From Acinetobacter sp. MB5 (GTDB lineage: Bacteria > Pseudomonadota > Gammaproteobacteria > Pseudomonadales > Moraxellaceae), in assembly GCF_003261585.1 (NCBI RefSeq), contig NZ_POVU01000014.1, positions 1 to 64,000 of the forward strand: DNA of 64,000 bases, in the 5' to 3' direction. Positions 48,444 through 56,429 of the stretch are shown here, one piece after another (positions within the stretch are counted from its first letter, which is position 1; every line of letters begins with the position of its first letter). Under the pieces are notes generated by a model, which saw only the letters and a list, made by a program, of their open reading frames with translations, did not search any database and was not told the DNA's origin. A program made the translations under genes and the position numbers.

Positions 48444-49053
48444 ATGGCACGCACTCTACTCACTGATGATATTTGGCAACAGATTCAATCTACGATGCAG
48501 TTTCATGGTTGTTCTTGTTCAAAGAACAGTAGAAATATCATGGAAGCCATCTTATGGAAATTACGTACAGGTGCGACATGGCGTGATATTCCTGAAGAAT
48601 TTTGTCCTTAGAAAACAGCATATAACCGTTTTAATCGTTGGGCATGTAAGGGCTTGTGGGGTAAATTTTTTTAAACTACGAGGAATATTGGATCAAGAAT
48701 GGGTATTCATTGACGGAAGCTACATACGCACGCATCAACATGCAAGTGGAGCTCAGCATGGTTTCGAGCGAGCAATTGAACAGTCTAGAGGTGGAAGAAC
48801 CACAAAAATCCATCTTGCAACCGACGCAAATGGATTACCGATTGATTGTAAAATCACTGGAGGTGAAGTCCACGATAGCCAAGTTGCAGCGCAGTTGATT
48901 TGTGAGATCGGTCAGGCAGATTATCTAATTGCAGATAAAGGCTATGATTCAGAAAAAATCAGAATACTGGCAAATAAACTCAGTAAAAAATTTGAGGCAT
49001 ACATCAACCATCTTCCAGTCAGCATTTTCTTCACTCATCAACATTCTGCTTAG
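48444..49053 (+). pseudogene. Broken IS5-family (IS427-like) transposase
   Basis: The start 'MARTLLTDDIWQQIQSTM' and 'LWKLRTGATWRDIPEEF' is the N-terminal half of an IS5-family transposase. A TAG at 48609-48611 replaces the usual tryptophan codon after 'FCP'. A frame change follows at the T7 run (48666-48672). In the second frame the DDE core is seen: 'VFIDGSYIRTHQHASGA' and 'LIADKGYDSEKI'. After that the homology stops near 48970 and unrelated residues follow, so the third acidic residue is lost. The element cannot encode a working transposase. Confidence 0.75.
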
Positions 49054-49339
49054 ATAAAGTTTGTCTCAATTTTTCCATATCAATGGATTTAAATCATTTA
49101 ATCCAGCATATCTACAAGCATCAGCCATTTTGCTAACGATTCAAGCAAAGAAATTGAAAGCATAAAAATGGTTGGTCATATGGTTGTTTTAATTGAATAC
49201 CAATTTTATTTTTTAATAAAAACAATTATTTAAAATTTTACGTGATGCGTTACTTACGCATCATTTATAAATGTCTTATTTTGAATAAAAGCATATTTGA
49301 GTGTATCATTCACAGCAATGTAAAAAATCAGGTCACTGC

Positions 49340-50566
49340 ATGGCTTTAACGGAAATTCTGGTCAAAAAGGCAAAAGTTCAGAGTAAACAGTATCAATTGG
49401 CAGATGACGAAGGCTTAAGTCTGGTCATTGAACCAAGTGGAAATAAATACTGGAAATATCGTTATAGTAATGCACATGGCCGTCGTTCAGAAAAAAGGCT
49501 GGGGCATTTTCCCGAAGTCACGCTGAAACAGGCACGACAGAACCGTGATCAATTTCAATCCGAACTACTCGGACAAAGTGAGACTGAATCTGTAAGTAAA
49601 GTTTTATGTTTCCGGGATGTTGCGCAAGAATGGTTGGATTTCAAAACACGTAATTCACTGGGTGATTATCCGCGTTGTGGTGTTTTACAACTGGCGAAAA
49701 AATGTATTGAGCAGGAACTTAATCCGATTATTGGTGATCTCCCTTTTGCAGAGTTAAAACGTTTTGATCTGGTACAAGTGATCCGTACCATTGAAAGTCG
49801 CGGTGTAAAAGAACCCGTTAAAAAAGCCTGTAGTTATTTAAATCAGATTTTTGATTATGCTGTTGCAGTCGGATATATTGAATTTAATATCGCCAATCAG
49901 CTACATAAAGTATTAATTACCACTAAAGTTAAAATCAATTATCCACATTTAAAATTAAATGAGATTCCTGATTTTATAATGCGGATTAATAATAAAAAAT
50001 CTCACCCAATGATTAAAAAAGCGCTATGGTTAAAGTTATATTCGGGTGTGCGTGGGGCAGAGCTGATATCGGCAAAACCTGAACATTTTGACTTGGAAAA
50101 ACGCCTTTGGAAGATTCCTGCCATTCATGTTAAGCAATTAAGACGTAAGGTTTTATTGGGAATTGATGTACCAGATTATGTGATTCCATTATCTGAACAG
50201 GCCGTTGAGGTCGTACGTTCAGCAATGCAATGGTCTCATGGTGAAAAATACGTGTTTTCAAGCCCAAGAAATATCGACAAACATATACATATCAACGCAA
50301 TCAATACATTTATTCGGAAGCTTGGTTATAATGAAAATGAGTTATCTTCACATGGTTTAAGATCAACCATGAGTACGATTTTAAATGACAGTGGATTATT
50401 TAAAAGTGAGTGGATTGAAGCTCAACTTTCACATACCGATAAAAATGCCACTCGAGGTTCTTATAATCATGCCGATTATCTAGAGCATCGCGCACGGATG
50501 ATGCAGTGGTGGAGTGATTTTCTACATAGGGATCTTGCTAGCCATAATATTGAGGTAACGATTTAA
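49340..50566 (+). CDS. Tyrosine recombinase / prophage-type integrase
   Basis: A 408-residue integrase. The N-terminal DUF4102 arm-binding domain is 'MALTEILVKKAKVQSKQYQLADDEGLSLVI' over residues 1-30, then a SAM-like core-binding domain, then the catalytic domain with 'LYSGVRGAELISAK' (Arg), 'SSHGLRSTMSTIL' (HxxR), 'QLSHTDKNATRGSYNHADY' (His and Tyr nucleophile). ATG at 49340 begins the family homology. The gene is alone: no excisionase or phage genes follow, so it appears to be the leftover of an integrated element. Confidence 0.88.
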   Translation: MALTEILVKKAKVQSKQYQLADDEGLSLVIEPSGNKYWKYRYSNAHGRRSEKRLGHFPEVTLKQARQNRDQFQSELLGQSETESVSKVLCFRDVAQEWLDFKTRNSLGDYPRCGVLQLAKKCIEQELNPIIGDLPFAELKRFDLVQVIRTIESRGVKEPVKKACSYLNQIFDYAVAVGYIEFNIANQLHKVLITTKVKINYPHLKLNEIPDFIMRINNKKSHPMIKKALWLKLYSGVRGAELISAKPEHFDLEKRLWKIPAIHVKQLRRKVLLGIDVPDYVIPLSEQAVEVVRSAMQWSHGEKYVFSSPRNIDKHIHINAINTFIRKLGYNENELSSHGLRSTMSTILNDSGLFKSEWIEAQLSHTDKNATRGSYNHADYLEHRARMMQWWSDFLHRDLASHNIEVTI

Positions 50567-51138
50567 ACCTGTGTACTGAGAGATCACCGAAAATTTCTAA
50601 TTTTTCTAAAAGAATTGCTACCTACTTTGTAGTAGTTGTAGCACCAATTCTATTAAAAAATTAATTTCGTTTTAGATATTCATCTAAAATCAAGCCTATA
50701 GAAGATTTGACCTATATAATGAATTTATTGGCTTTTTCTAATATAGACGAGAAAAATAAATAAATTATCTATAAATAAGCCATAAAAATAGTGAAATCAC
50801 CTATTTATTTAAAAATATACTAGGTGAATTAACTGGAATTAGACAGGTTATTACGGGTAGATTCATTGGATGAATCAAAATAGATTTCGGGTTTAAGTCC
50901 CCCAAATTTACCATTTCATACAAGCAATGATTTACAAGACCTCCTGTTGAAGATCAATCAAATGAAAATATACTCGTATTTTCTATGCATTTTTTGGTCG
51001 TAGGCGTGATGTAAATAATCATCTCTATACGTCATACCTTCTTGTTTTAGTTATCAATTTAGAGAGCAGCATCTAGAAATTGGTGAAAAGGCCACATAGT
51101 CATTCATCAAGATTTCAAATATAGGTTGGGAATAAACG
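50567..51138. other. Intergenic region downstream of integrase
   Basis: About 570 bp of AT-rich DNA. At 50885-50913 a stretch resembles the 3' end of a tRNA (a GGGTTTAAGTCCC arm and a final ACCA) but no acceptor or anticodon part is found, so it may be an attachment-site relic. The rest must include the dadX promoter; GGGAA lies before its ATG. Confidence 0.4.
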
Positions 51139-52236
51139 ATGTCACGTCCAATTACGGCAATTATTCATCATGAAGCATTAGCACATAACTTGGCTATGGT
51201 TCGCAGTACCGTTGAAAATAGTCAGGTCTTTGCCGTAGTCAAAGCAAATGCATATGGTCATCGCATTGAAAATGTTTACAATGCATTTAAAACCGCTGAT
51301 GGCTTCGCGCTACTCGATATTGCTGAAGCGAAAAAGTTACGTGCTTTAGGATGGGAAGGGCCGATTATATTGCTTGAAGGGATATTCTCACCTCAAGACC
51401 TTTTTGATTGCACTCAATATAACTTGAGTTTTGCGATTCATAATGAAACACAGGTGAAATGGGTTCAACAACACCAATATCCTGCTCAATTTGATGTGTT
51501 TTTAAAAATGAATAGCGGGATGAACCGTTTAGGCTTTAAACCAAGCGAATATATCAGTACTTGGAATCAACTCAATTCAAATCCTGCAATCAAAAGCATC
51601 ACGCATATGATGCATTTTTCCGATGCAGATGGTGAGCGTTTAGGACAACCAGGCATTAACTATCAATTAGAAACCTTTGAAGAAACTGTCAAAGATTTAC
51701 CAGGTAAACGCTCAATCAGTAATAGTGCAGCTATTCTTCGCTATAAGCTTCATTCAGATTATGTTCGTAGCGGGATTGTGCTTTACGGTAGTTCACCAGA
51801 TTATCCAACACACACCATTCAAGACTGGAACCTGCAACCAACTATGACCCTGAAAAGTGAATTAATCGCAATTCAGGATTTGCAAGATCATGAAACCATT
51901 GGCTATGGTTCAACATTTACAACACAAGGGCCAATGAAAATCGGGATTGTGGCTTGTGGTTATGCAGATGGATATCAACGTGTATCACCAACAGGTACGC
52001 CAGTTTTGGTGAATGGGGTTCGAACTCAACTGATTGGGCGGGTCAGTATGGATATGCTGGCTGTCGATGTCACCCATATTAGCGATGCACAAGTGGGCAG
52101 TGAAGTTGTACTTTGGGGCAAATCTTCTTCGGGTACAATTTTACCGATTGATGATGTCGCAAGCGCATCTGGAACAGTCGGCTATGAACTGATGTGCGCT
52201 GTCACATCACGAGTTACTTTTTTAAATCAACCGTAG
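51139..52236 (+). CDS. dadX: Alanine racemase, catabolic type
   Basis: A 365-residue fold-type III PLP enzyme. The PLP lysine lies in 'VFAVVKANAYGH' (about residue 34). 'MNSGMNRLGF' and 'HMMHFSDADG' follow, and the second catalytic tyrosine is in 'TIGYGSTF'. 'GVRTQLIGRVSMDMLAVDVT' is also standard. It interconverts L- and D-alanine. The ridA gene follows 11 bp later, a pairing seen in Acinetobacter dad clusters. The expected partner dadA (D-amino acid dehydrogenase) is not present on either side, where mobile DNA now lies. Confidence 0.92.
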   Translation: MSRPITAIIHHEALAHNLAMVRSTVENSQVFAVVKANAYGHRIENVYNAFKTADGFALLDIAEAKKLRALGWEGPIILLEGIFSPQDLFDCTQYNLSFAIHNETQVKWVQQHQYPAQFDVFLKMNSGMNRLGFKPSEYISTWNQLNSNPAIKSITHMMHFSDADGERLGQPGINYQLETFEETVKDLPGKRSISNSAAILRYKLHSDYVRSGIVLYGSSPDYPTHTIQDWNLQPTMTLKSELIAIQDLQDHETIGYGSTFTTQGPMKIGIVACGYADGYQRVSPTGTPVLVNGVRTQLIGRVSMDMLAVDVTHISDAQVGSEVVLWGKSSSGTILPIDDVASASGTVGYELMCAVTSRVTFLNQP

Positions 52237-52247
52237 AGAAATCATAC

Positions 52248-52607
52248 ATGTCAAATTCTAGCATTGAGCATTTTAAAACAACGGAAGTTATGAGTGCAGT
52301 GACTGTATTCAACAGCGTTGTTTATTTATCTGGCCAAGTACCTAAAAATACTGATTTGGATATTGAAGGTCAAACCAAAGAGATCTTGGCAACGATTGAT
52401 GAGTTGTTGGCTTTGGCGAACACGGATAAAACTAAATTGATCTCAGCTCAGGTTTTCATCAAAAACCTAGAAGATTTTCCAAAATTTAACGCAATTTGGG
52501 TGGATTGGTTAAAAGGCAATGCAACTCCTGCACGCGCGACCATTCAAGCAGATTTAGTTAACCCGAACTGGTTAATTGAAATTGCTGTAACAGCAGCTCA
52601 AATTTAA
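52248..52607 (+). CDS. RidA-family (Rid/YjgF) enamine/imine deaminase
   Basis: A 119-residue RidA-superfamily protein: 'VVYLSGQVPKNTDLDIEGQTKEIL', 'LISAQVFIKNLEDFPKFNAIW' and 'GNATPARATIQADLVNPNWLIEIAVTA' are typical, with the arginine in 'ARAT' that binds the substrate carboxylate. It hydrolyses reactive 2-aminoacrylate-type imines produced by PLP enzymes, here probably in D-alanine catabolism with DadX. ATG at 52248 starts the family homology. A good terminator follows. Confidence 0.9.
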   Translation: MSNSSIEHFKTTEVMSAVTVFNSVVYLSGQVPKNTDLDIEGQTKEILATIDELLALANTDKTKLISAQVFIKNLEDFPKFNAIWVDWLKGNATPARATIQADLVNPNWLIEIAVTAAQI

Positions 52608-52614
52608 GCCATTG

Positions 52615-52650
52615 AAAGAGTTGGAATATACTGGTATTCCAACTCTTTTT
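52615..52650 (+). terminator. Rho-independent terminator of dadX-ridA
   Basis: AAAGAGTTGGAATA (52615-52628), loop TACTGG, TATTCCAACTCTTT (52635-52648), followed by more T. Confidence 0.9.
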
Positions 52651-52687
52651 TATTTATCCCAATAAATAGACTTATAAACTCATATAT

Positions 52688-52743
52688 CATAGGCCAGATA
52701 TTTTTATTGGTGAGAATACAGACACTTTAAATAGTTTCTAACA
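52688..52743. repeat. Terminal fragment of an older IS (same end sequence as at 55123)
   Basis: These 56 bp are an inverted near-copy of 55123-55178, identical over long stretches such as TTTTTATTGGTGAGAATA and GACACTTTAAAT. The outer end reads TTCTAACA, so the element ended ...ACA at 52743, matching TGTTAGAA at 55123. It is the end of an ISNCY/IS1202-like element whose body is gone here. Its last base is followed by GCTGG and then, once the younger IS is removed, by the pdif site at 54236. Confidence 0.75.
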
Positions 52744-52748
52744 GCTGG

Positions 52749-54230
52749 TGTTATTCCCAAGTAGAAATGTCCTACCTAATAACTAAATAGAAATGTCCTA
52801 TACAGGCATTTCCAAGTCAAGCACAGGATTTAGATTTCGCTGTTGAATAGCTGTCTTCTGTGCACGTCTACTTGGCATCTTTTGAGAACGATTCCGTTGG
52901 TTATGCTGTTCCAATTCTTCATGCTGCTGTTGAATATGTGCCAGCACAGAACCCAAACGTTTATTCTCAACAATCTCTCGTTGGTTCAACTGACTTAATT
53001 TATCAAAGATGCTGTAACTGACTTTTCTCCCTTGATATTCAATCGCTACAGTTCCGTCTGGGTATTCTAAAAACTCAATATATTTGCCGATCAGCTTTTG
53101 ATTTTCTTCAGTGGTTTCCAGAATATATACGCATTTATCATACGTAATGGTCAGGCTGTTGGTGACTCTACGTGACTCACGCCAAGTAAAAATATCATCT
53201 AATTCCTCAGGGGTTTCAGTGACACTTCGGTGTAGATCCTTGGGGTTAAAGGCTGTCTTCGCAAATTTTAGATTGAACTGCTCAATAAAGCGGGGTAGCC
53301 ATGCATTGGCTTGCTCAATTGAACAGATCCCTTCCAGTCGCATCTCTTTGATCAAACGATCCTGTAGAGTTCTATTGGCGCGTTCTACACGCCCTTTGGC
53401 CTGTGGTGAGTTGGCAAAGATGATGTCGATATTGAGCGTGCTGAGTACGCGCCCAAATTGCGTAATCTTGGTGTCTTTCTTACTGCTTTGATTCACTCTA
53501 AAGACAGAGTGCTTGTCACTGTAAAACGCCAATGGTTTACCGTGTTGTTCAATGTAGGCTCTAGTTGAGAGCATATAGTCAAAGGTTGATTCTGATTCAC
53601 AGAAACGTAGGTGCTGTAAGTTTCCTGTGGCATCATCGATAAACACCAGTAGACAGCATTTAGGAGCACGTCCTTCGAACCAGTCATGGTGTGAGCCATC
53701 AATTTGGATCAGTTCACCATAACAATCTCGGTTATAACGAGGCTGATAGGGTCGTTTCAGGCGTTTAGAGCGAGGAATCCACAAATTGGCTGCAATCATC
53801 CAGGAACGCAATGTTTCCACAGAAATATCCAAGCCATGAATGCTGGTCAGCTTTTCATGGGCTAAGGTGGGTCCGAAACCATGAAATTGATCAGAGACAA
53901 TATTGAGGCACTTCAGTCTGAGTTCTTCAGGAATCTTAGAGTTGCTGGTTTGGCCACGTGCCGCATGGGCTAAAGCAGCTGGACCTTGAGCTTTATATTT
54001 TTGTAATAAGCGTCTGATTTGACGCTCTGAAATATGAAGCAGCTGAGCAGCCTGAGACTGGCTAATGCGTTGATCACAGATTTCCTGCAAGACCGATAAT
54101 CGTTTAAGTTCTTTATCCGACATAGACACCAACATATCAAACAGTCCGCTTCGATAATCACAAAAGTGCATATTCTAAAAGCGGACATTTTTACTTTGGA
54201 GAAACCGGACATTTCTATTTTGGGCTTACA
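52749..54230 (-). mobile_element. Intact ISNCY/IS1202-like insertion sequence, 1482 bp
   Basis: Terminal inverted repeats start TGT: the left end reads TGTTATTCCCAAGTAGAAAT and the right end, reverse-complemented, TGTAAGCCCAAAATAGAAAT; both continue GTCC. A subterminal second copy of the GAAATGTCC or AAAATGTCC motif occurs at each end. A 5-bp target duplication GCTGG flanks it (52744-52748 and 54231-54235). One transposase gene fills it. The right duplication abuts the XerC arm of a pdif site. Confidence 0.85.
52798..54171 (-). CDS. ISNCY/IS1202-like transposase
   Basis: Up to 457 residues. The N-terminal HTH reads 'ISQSQAAQLLHISERQIRRLLQKY'. The rve-type DDE core has 'LIQIDGSHHDWFEGR' (first Asp), 'FIDDATGNLQHLRF', 'YSDKHSVFRVN' (second Asp) and 'GRVERANRTLQDRL' (Glu). 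The C-terminus is basic and Gln-rich. The start may be 54171 or the internal ATG at 54123 (MSDKELKRL), which matches the start of the related relic at 55123. The gene is complete and probably active. Confidence 0.88.
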   Translation of the reverse strand: MHFCDYRSGLFDMLVSMSDKELKRLSVLQEICDQRISQSQAAQLLHISERQIRRLLQKYKAQGPAALAHAARGQTSNSKIPEELRLKCLNIVSDQFHGFGPTLAHEKLTSIHGLDISVETLRSWMIAANLWIPRSKRLKRPYQPRYNRDCYGELIQIDGSHHDWFEGRAPKCCLLVFIDDATGNLQHLRFCESESTFDYMLSTRAYIEQHGKPLAFYSDKHSVFRVNQSSKKDTKITQFGRVLSTLNIDIIFANSPQAKGRVERANRTLQDRLIKEMRLEGICSIEQANAWLPRFIEQFNLKFAKTAFNPKDLHRSVTETPEELDDIFTWRESRRVTNSLTITYDKCVYILETTEENQKLIGKYIEFLEYPDGTVAIEYQGRKVSYSIFDKLSQLNQREIVENKRLGSVLAHIQQQHEELEQHNQRNRSQKMPSRRAQKTAIQQRNLNPVLDLEMPV

Positions 54231-54235
54231 GCTGG

Positions 54236-54263
54236 ATTTCGTATAATGCGGATTATGTTAAAT
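54236..54263 (+). other. pdif (XerC/XerD) site A
   Basis: XerC-like arm ATTTCGTATAA (54236-54246), 6-bp spacer TGCGGA, XerD-like arm TTATGTTAAAT (54253-54263). The arms agree with the Xer sites of Acinetobacter plasmids. It points its XerD arm toward the gene at 54309 and its XerC arm toward the IS. Confidence 0.85.
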
Positions 54264-54308
54264 AAATAATGATAAAGGAATTTGATATCTACTATTTCGG
54301 TTAAATTA

Positions 54309-55055
54309 CTACCTAGCAGGATTATTCCTAGAAATACATACATTATGAGTAAATTCAAATATATCCTTAAACTCAATAGATTTGATAAATTTTTTCCCTA
54401 AATCAGTAATTAATAGAGGTGAGTCACCCCAAAACGTAGGAGTAATTAGATTTAGGTTTTTGAGTTCTTCTATACAAATTAGTAGAAGTGGATTCTCTTT
54501 TTGTAAAGTATAAATATCATTAGCCTGCCACAAAGATTCTTGCCCTAATTTTTCGAATCTATTAAGTAGATCTAAGTGATTAAAACTCAATCTATCTAAA
54601 ATCAAAATAAATAATGAAATCATTTGTGGAGAAAGATCTGGATCTACGCATCCATTTGCATATAAATTGGAAAAAAATTTAACTTTTGCTTCTTCATATT
54701 GATTTCTAGCTTTTACAAGCATCCCTTCAAATAGTTCTTCTGCAGGCTTTCTGTATCCTACAGGAGATCTAAAAAAATCATCATTTCTTATTTGAAGACC
54801 TTTATTTAAATTACTTTCTAATTTTTCTACGAAATAAATATAAGCCTTATTCGTACGTATAACTTCTTGCTGTGACATATTTCTATCTAATGTATCTGCT
54901 ATGGTTTCACCAACTGTAGTCATTACTACTCCAATGGAATTTGGAATAATTCCTGTTGGATCAGGAATCCATATTTGAAATAATGGAGTTGTAGTCGCTG
55001 CGATTATTTGAGAACCTTGTTTGAATACAGCAGGCAATATTTTTTTAATGTTCAT
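54309..55055 (-). CDS. Unrecognised protein carried on pdif module
   Basis: A 248-residue protein that I cannot assign. The first about 45 residues are hydrophobic or Gly/Pro-rich ('FQIWIPDPTGIIPNSIGVVM') and may contact the membrane. The middle is helical and charged ('EELFEGMLVKARNQYEEAK', 'FFSNLYANGCVDPDLSPQMI', 'LILDRLSFNHLDLLNRF'). The end has a winged-helix-like 'LLITDLGKKFIKSI'. The pattern vaguely recalls Abi-alpha/DUF4393-type proteins, which would suggest defence or toxicity, but this is inference. It is the only gene between two inverted Xer sites, 45 bp and 34 bp away. Its AT content is higher than in the neighbouring catabolic genes, consistent with transfer. Confidence 0.7.
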   Translation of the reverse strand: MNIKKILPAVFKQGSQIIAATTTPLFQIWIPDPTGIIPNSIGVVMTTVGETIADTLDRNMSQQEVIRTNKAYIYFVEKLESNLNKGLQIRNDDFFRSPVGYRKPAEELFEGMLVKARNQYEEAKVKFFSNLYANGCVDPDLSPQMISLFILILDRLSFNHLDLLNRFEKLGQESLWQANDIYTLQKENPLLLICIEELKNLNLITPTFWGDSPLLITDLGKKFIKSIEFKDIFEFTHNVCISRNNPAR

Positions 55056-55089
55056 CTAATACATAGCCTAAAAAATTAAGGAAATCTAA

Positions 55090-55117
55090 AATTAACATAA
55101 TTGATATTATGCGAAAT
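55090..55117 (-). other. pdif (XerC/XerD) site B, inverted relative to site A
   Basis: Read on the minus strand: XerC-like arm ATTTCGCATAA (55117-55107), spacer TATCAA, XerD-like arm TTATGTTAATT (55100-55090). Its XerD arm also faces the gene. Sites A and B thus form the inverted pair that defines a pdif module of about 880 bp. Confidence 0.85.
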
Positions 55118-55122
55118 ATGAA

Positions 55123-55376
55123 TGTTAGAACCCATTTAAAGTGTCTATATTCTCACCAATAAAAATGTCTAGTTTATGATGGTTTTCACCATCATGGGCT
55201 GGATATAAATAGAAGAGATGCTGATCACTATGTCAGACAAGGAAATACTCAAGTCCGTGCTGCTGAAATCCTCAATCTTTCAACCCGTCAAATTACTTGG
55301 ATTATTCTGAAGCTCAATCAAGATGGTATTTCAGATTTAGCATATGCCAATTGTGGTCGACCTTCATCACCTCTAT
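55123..55376 (+). mobile_element. Relic of a second ISNCY/IS1202-like element
   Basis: It begins TGTTAGAA exactly 5 bp (ATGAA) outside the XerC arm of site B. After about 100 bp comes a broken transposase start: ATGTCAGACAAGGAA (MSDKE) is followed by a frame change to 'QGNTQVRAAEILNLSTRQI' and 'LNQDGISDLAYANCGRPSS', which aligns with the HTH of the intact transposase at 52798. The frame ends at 55376 and the rest of the element is missing. Confidence 0.7.
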
Positions 55377-55411
55377 GACAATCTGTTAAAACTAGAATGT
55401 CTTTCAATTAT

Positions 55412-56326
55412 TTAGAAGTTCATTGCACTCACTTTTTTAAGAATATCAATAAAGCTTTTGACTTCTAAAGAACGATTTTTATCAGCTAATGTAGTAATCC
55501 CTACAGGGCCTCTAAGTAAATTATTTTGAAAATCAAGTTTTGATAATAAACCATTATTTAAATCTAAATTCACGATTCCTTTTTGAACAAACCAAACAGC
55601 ATCGTACTCAGTCACGTATACTCTTGAAAAAGTTTCGCTCGTACATTCGATTAATTTATATTCTTGATTAAAACTATTTTCAGATATTAAGAAGTTATCA
55701 GTTGTAATACGGACTAATGTATTTTTAGGTGAAACTAAAATATCATAGGGAATAATATCTTCTAAAGATATTTTCTTTTTAGAAAGAAGAGGATGACCAT
55801 TTTTAACAACAAGAAATAAGTCCTCTTCATATAGTGTTTCGAAAATTACGCCCGTCATATCTTTTCCGATAAGACGCCCAAGAATTAAATCAATCTCTTG
55901 GGTATGAAGTTTTTCAACTAAATATTCATAGACACCAGATAAAATTTTCACTCGTATGGTTGGAAATTTTTCTCTTAGTGCATGGATCGCCAAAGGCAGA
56001 ATCATGCCAGCTGCTGTCGGTAGAGCACCAATTGTGATGGAATATTCTTCAGTTTTGTTGTCTAAGTCTAAAGAAAGTGCCATATTATAGCTCGACAATG
56101 TCTGTGAGGCATGTTTATAAAACTCTTCCCCTGCTCTTGTCATTTGAATTGATTTTCGATTTCTTTTCAGGAGCTGGACATTCAGCTCATCTTCTAATTC
56201 TTTCATACATTTAGAAACAGCCGAAAGCGTAACATGAAGCTTGTCTGCAGCTTTACTAAAACTCTCCATGTCTACCACTGTAATAAAGAAGCGTAAGTGC
56301 CGTAACTTAATGAGTGATTGAACCAT
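55412..56326 (-). CDS. LysR-family regulator, PcaQ/GbpR-like
   Basis: A 304-residue LysR protein. The HTH is 'ESFSKAADKLHVTLSAVSKCMKELE', and 'YSITIGALPTAAGMILPLAIHAL' opens the effector domain, as in the PcaQ/GbpR group. It is 103 bp downstream of a porin gene on the same strand and follows the porin-MHS-SDR-TIM set, which it may regulate. Its 3' end lies about 35 bp from the IS relic, so mobile DNA has reached the edge of this cluster. Confidence 0.85.
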   Translation of the reverse strand: MVQSLIKLRHLRFFITVVDMESFSKAADKLHVTLSAVSKCMKELEDELNVQLLKRNRKSIQMTRAGEEFYKHASQTLSSYNMALSLDLDNKTEEYSITIGALPTAAGMILPLAIHALREKFPTIRVKILSGVYEYLVEKLHTQEIDLILGRLIGKDMTGVIFETLYEEDLFLVVKNGHPLLSKKKISLEDIIPYDILVSPKNTLVRITTDNFLISENSFNQEYKLIECTSETFSRVYVTEYDAVWFVQKGIVNLDLNNGLLSKLDFQNNLLRGPVGITTLADKNRSLEVKSFIDILKKVSAMNF

Positions 56327-56429
56327 CTTCTTCCTTGCAAGATATTAAAAGCTTTACATTACATCAATTAGGAACTATCAAAAACATTTTTTCAATAGTT
56401 CCTAACTTTAAAAAAACCTATATTAATAA

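Noticed and set aside
50885..50913. tRNA gene
   Set aside because: Only a T-arm-like and ACCA-like end is present; acceptor, D and anticodon parts are missing, so it is reported only as a possible attachment relic.
54236..54263. Chromosomal dif site
   Set aside because: The spacer TGCGGA differs from the TGTATA-like spacer of typical gammaproteobacterial dif sites and a second inverted site lies 0.85 kb away, which fits a pdif module better. A GC-skew plot of the whole replicon would settle this.
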